64,000 nucleotides of DNA from Maribacter sp. (GTDB lineage: Bacteria; Bacteroidota; Bacteroidia; Flavobacteriales; Flavobacteriaceae). Both the position numbers and the translations under genes were made by a program. Under the pieces are notes generated by a model. The model searched no databases. It was not told the origin of the DNA and saw only the letters and a list, made by a program, of their open reading frames with translations. Where the stretch lies: the NCBI RefSeq assembly GCF_016744255.1, contig NZ_JADGES010000003.1, positions 41,513 through 105,512 of the forward strand. The letters are read 5' to 3'. Every line of letters begins with the position of its first letter. The first letter of the stretch is position 1. Below are positions 61,267 through 64,000 of this stretch, piece after piece.

Positions 61267-64000
61267 TTAAAATGAAACATTTAAACCTAAACTAATAGTT
61301 CTATGTTTTGGGTATGCAGAATAATCTATACCCGGTGTTATTAGCGAACTTGCAACTGACACATCTGGATCAAAACCTGTATATTCTGTCCATGTAATTA
61401 AGTTTTGTCCAGATAAGAATAACTCTAAACTATTTAACTTTAATTTTTCTAGCGTGTTTTTAGAAAAATTATACGAAAAATTAACCGTTTTTAATTTAAT
61501 GTAAGAACCGTCTTCAATAACTCTAGACGATACATCTTCAAAGCCTTGTCCTCCTGCTCTATGTAAATCTGTATCTTGATTTTCTGGAGTCCATCTGTTT
61601 AATGTACTAGCTAATTGGTTTTGATTAGGTACTGACATACTTTCAAAGACTAATCTATTTGCATTTAAAATATCATTTCCATAAGACCATTGAAAAAAGG
61701 TGCTCAACTGAAAATTCTTATAACTAAATGTATTTCCTAAACCACCAAAGTGTTTTGGTAAAGCATTTCCAATTATAGTTTTATCTCCACTAGTTATTTG
61801 TCCGTCTCCATTTAAATCTTTAAATTTTTCATCTCCTGGTTGGTGGCTTTTATAACTAGGCTCTCCGAAATTTAAAGTGTGCATAGAAGCGGTAGAATCA
61901 TAATTTTCAAAATCGCTTATTTGATAAACCCCATCAGACACATAACCATACATATTTCCTAAAGACTGTCCTTCTTCTACAAGAAATTGATTAGTACTTA
62001 GTCTACTGTAATAATTTGGTCTTCCAAAAATTGGTTTTCCATCTGGTAACGATACGATGGTATTTTGATTGAATGAGATATTAAAACTTGTTGTCCATTT
62101 AAAGTCCTTAGAAGAGATATTGGTTGTGTTTAAACTAATCTCTAATCCTCTATTTCTTACTTGTCCCGTATTTGTCCAAACACTTTCAAAACCTTGAGAC
62201 AAGGCTGTATCAGCATTTATAAGCAAATCATTGGTGTCTTTTTGGTACGTTTCAACTCCAAAAGATATGCGGTCGTTAAAAAACCCCATATCTACACCAA
62301 CATTATATTGTTCTGTAGTTTCCCAGAATAAATTAGGGTTTGCTCCAAAACTTGTTGGTCGTTGCCCCTGTATGGTTTCTCCGTTAAAAAAGTACGAAGC
62401 ATCTATATCTGTTAAAAATTCAAACCTAGCAGAGCTTGGGATTCTATCGTTACCCGTTTTACCATAACCAGCTTTAAACTTTAATTGAGAGAATACACCT
62501 AACTTATTTATAAAAGATTCTCTATCTGCATTCCAAGAAACTGCTGCAGATGGGAAGTAACCTACTCTATTTTTTTCTGGGAAATTTGAAGATGCATCTC
62601 GTCTTAAAGAAGCCGTAAATAAATACTTTCCTTTGTAATCATAATTAACTCTACTTAATAACGAAAAAATTCTTGATTCATCATCTCCATTAATATCGTT
62701 GGAGTCATCTAATGTACCCCCATCTAAGGAATTAATTCCTAGGCCTTCTAAGTACTGTGGTATATCGATATACCTAACTAGCGTACGATTGCTTTTTCTA
62801 ATATTTAATGTTGCTCCTATTAAAGCATTTATAGAGTGGTCATTAAATGTTTTTTTATAATTTAATGTATTAACCGTTGAGAAATTTCTATTCCTTTGGT
62901 TATCTATTGATCCACTTATTCCATCAATTTTATTTACTAACCTACCGTATACCGTTTTACTATTATTAAAAAGACCTGTATTTCTAAATTGTCTATTGAA
63001 ACTTGCTTTAGTTTCTAATCTAAAGTTTGGAGACAATCTATATTTTAAGCTAAAGTTAGCTATAAATTGGTCTGTTTCTCGTTTTCTATATTCGTTGTTT
63101 AATGATACTATTGGGTGCCAGCTTACAATGTTTATTAAGTCATAATCTTCGCTCACATCGTCTAATGGATCAAAACCGTTTGGATAATTTATAAATTTAT
63201 TACTAACATTATTATAAGTAATAAGATTTCTCATAAATGAGTAAGATGATGTACCCTGGGTATCTAAACCTTCTTGTGTATAGTTCGTGTATAACACATC
63301 AAAAGTGGCATCTAGCTTATCATTTACTTTATGATTTACAGTCATTCTACCATTTAGTCTGTTATATTCTGAATTTAACAACGAGCCTTGATCTTCAATA
63401 GCATTAATAGAAGCGTTGAAACTAGTTCTATCACCACCGCTAGATATATTTAGCTTATGGGTTTTAGAATATGCTGTTCTAAAAGCTTCGTCTTGCCAGT
63501 TTCTGCCTTTGACTCCTATATAATCTTCAAGCTCACCAGCTCTTACACTCTGTCCTAAATTTTCATCATAAACAGAAAGAAACCTACTAGTTGTACTCGA
63601 TTCATTAATTTCTGATGAAAGTTTTAAAAACTCATAAGGTTCTAAAACATCTAATTTTTCGGAAACATTTTTCACATCTAATCTAGTTTGATATGTGATT
63701 TTAGTTTTCCCTGACTTTGCCCTTTTAGTAGTAATGATAATAACCCCATTGGCTCCTCTTACTCCATAAATAGCGGTTGCAGATGCATCTTTTAAGATAC
63801 TCATGGATTCAATATCTGAAGGATCAATAAGGCCTGGGTTAAAATTATCTATAATAAACCCATCCATAACATATAAAGGAGAATTATCCCCGTTAACTGT
63901 ATTACCTCCTCTAATTACAATATCTAAGCCACTTCCTGGCTCTCCATTACCCGCACTTACTTGTACGCCTGCTACTCGCCCTGCTAAAGCTTCATCAAAA
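61267..64000 (-). CDS. SusC/RagA-family TonB-dependent receptor (5' end cut by window edge)
   Basis: About 910 residues are visible; signal peptide and regulatory-like domain lie beyond the right edge. The frame is open from 64000 leftwards. The visible part begins within the plug (FDEALAGRVAGVQVSAGNG, SPLYVMDGFIIDN, ILKDASATAIYGVRGANGVIIITTK) and continues to the barrel end HRTISLGLNVSF. It is the partner of the SusD encoded directly downstream. Confidence 0.93.
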   Translation of the reverse strand, partial: FDEALAGRVAGVQVSAGNGEPGSGLDIVIRGGNTVNGDNSPLYVMDGFIIDNFNPGLIDPSDIESMSILKDASATAIYGVRGANGVIIITTKRAKSGKTKITYQTRLDVKNVSEKLDVLEPYEFLKLSSEINESSTTSRFLSVYDENLGQSVRAGELEDYIGVKGRNWQDEAFRTAYSKTHKLNISSGGDRTSFNASINAIEDQGSLLNSEYNRLNGRMTVNHKVNDKLDATFDVLYTNYTQEGLDTQGTSSYSFMRNLITYNNVSNKFINYPNGFDPLDDVSEDYDLINIVSWHPIVSLNNEYRKRETDQFIANFSLKYRLSPNFRLETKASFNRQFRNTGLFNNSKTVYGRLVNKIDGISGSIDNQRNRNFSTVNTLNYKKTFNDHSINALIGATLNIRKSNRTLVRYIDIPQYLEGLGINSLDGGTLDDSNDINGDDESRIFSLLSRVNYDYKGKYLFTASLRRDASSNFPEKNRVGYFPSAAVSWNADRESFINKLGVFSQLKFKAGYGKTGNDRIPSSARFEFLTDIDASYFFNGETIQGQRPTSFGANPNLFWETTEQYNVGVDMGFFNDRISFGVETYQKDTNDLLINADTALSQGFESVWTNTGQVRNRGLEISLNTTNISSKDFKWTTSFNISFNQNTIVSLPDGKPIFGRPNYYSRLSTNQFLVEEGQSLGNMYGYVSDGVYQISDFENYDSTASMHTLNFGEPSYKSHQPGDEKFKDLNGDGQITSGDKTIIGNALPKHFGGLGNTFSYKNFQLSTFFQWSYGNDILNANRLVFESMSVPNQNQLASTLNRWTPENQDTDLHRAGGQGFEDVSSRVIEDGSYIKLKTVNFSYNFSKNTLEKLKLNSLELFLSGQNLITWTEYTGFDPDVSVASSLITPGIDYSAYPKHRTISLGLNVSF

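Noticed and set aside
1-64000. CRISPR arrays, IS elements, rRNA or tRNA genes
   Set aside because: No regularly spaced repeats, transposase motifs or tRNA folds other than tmRNA were seen.

Overview
The window is AT-rich DNA from a marine-type member of the Bacteroidota, most likely Flavobacteriaceae. Evidence: three SusC-type receptors with two SusD partners, TAnnTTTG-type -7 promoter boxes, a tmRNA whose tag reads GENNYALAA, and many lipoproteins with the Bacteroidota style of signal peptide. I see no tRNA, rRNA, insertion sequence, prophage or CRISPR array. Both edges cut SusC genes.

Left part (1-15.4 kb), mostly chromosomal backbone: the 5' part of a SusC receptor with a long palindrome over its promoter, divergent from a DeoR-type regulator; a polyphosphate glucokinase-like kinase; the GTPase TypA; KdsA of lipopolysaccharide synthesis; a DUF3857 protein; an operon of small membrane proteins with a winged-helix regulator, a COQ4-like protein, a DUF4173-like and a DUF1361-like membrane protein; a saccharopine/alanine dehydrogenase-like enzyme; and tmRNA.

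Middle (15.6-26.2 kb), iron/siderophore uptake: two TonB-dependent siderophore receptors, each with a PepSY membrane protein. Between them lie a small cysteine-cluster protein and a methyltransferase. The divergent control region holds two face-to-face -7 boxes, each flanked by an inverted repeat of the Fur type. The second PepSY protein carries an additional membrane domain at its C-terminus.

Right part (26.2-64 kb), a polysaccharide utilisation locus for a sulfated glycosaminoglycan, best explained as chondroitin/dermatan sulfate. It holds SusC/SusD, a giant FG-GAP/ASPIC lipoprotein, a GH88 unsaturated glucuronyl hydrolase, two S1-type sulfatases, a PhoD-like phosphatase with a lectin-like front domain, a PL8 chondroitinase ABC-type lyase with all four catalytic residues, a pectate-lyase-like beta-helix protein, a heparinase II/III-family lyase, a DoxX-like membrane protein and a complete TRAP transporter with a lipoprotein binding subunit. 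Further left are a CBM9-like protein, a LacI-type regulator with its own operator, an N-acetylhexosamine 1-kinase with a nucleotidyltransferase, and a NagB-PIG-L fusion. The likely flow is: SusC/D import, sulfate removal and lyase cleavage in the periplasm, GH88 release of unsaturated uronate and GalNAc, TRAP import of an acidic product, and handling of the amino sugar by kinase/nucleotidyltransferase and NagB. A second SusC/SusD/DUF5017 operon begins at the right edge.

The strongest undescribed regulatory signal is a C-rich direct repeat (CCCTC-N15-CCCCCC) with identical spacing upstream of both the SusC gene and the TRAP operon, although no hybrid two-component regulator is present in the window.
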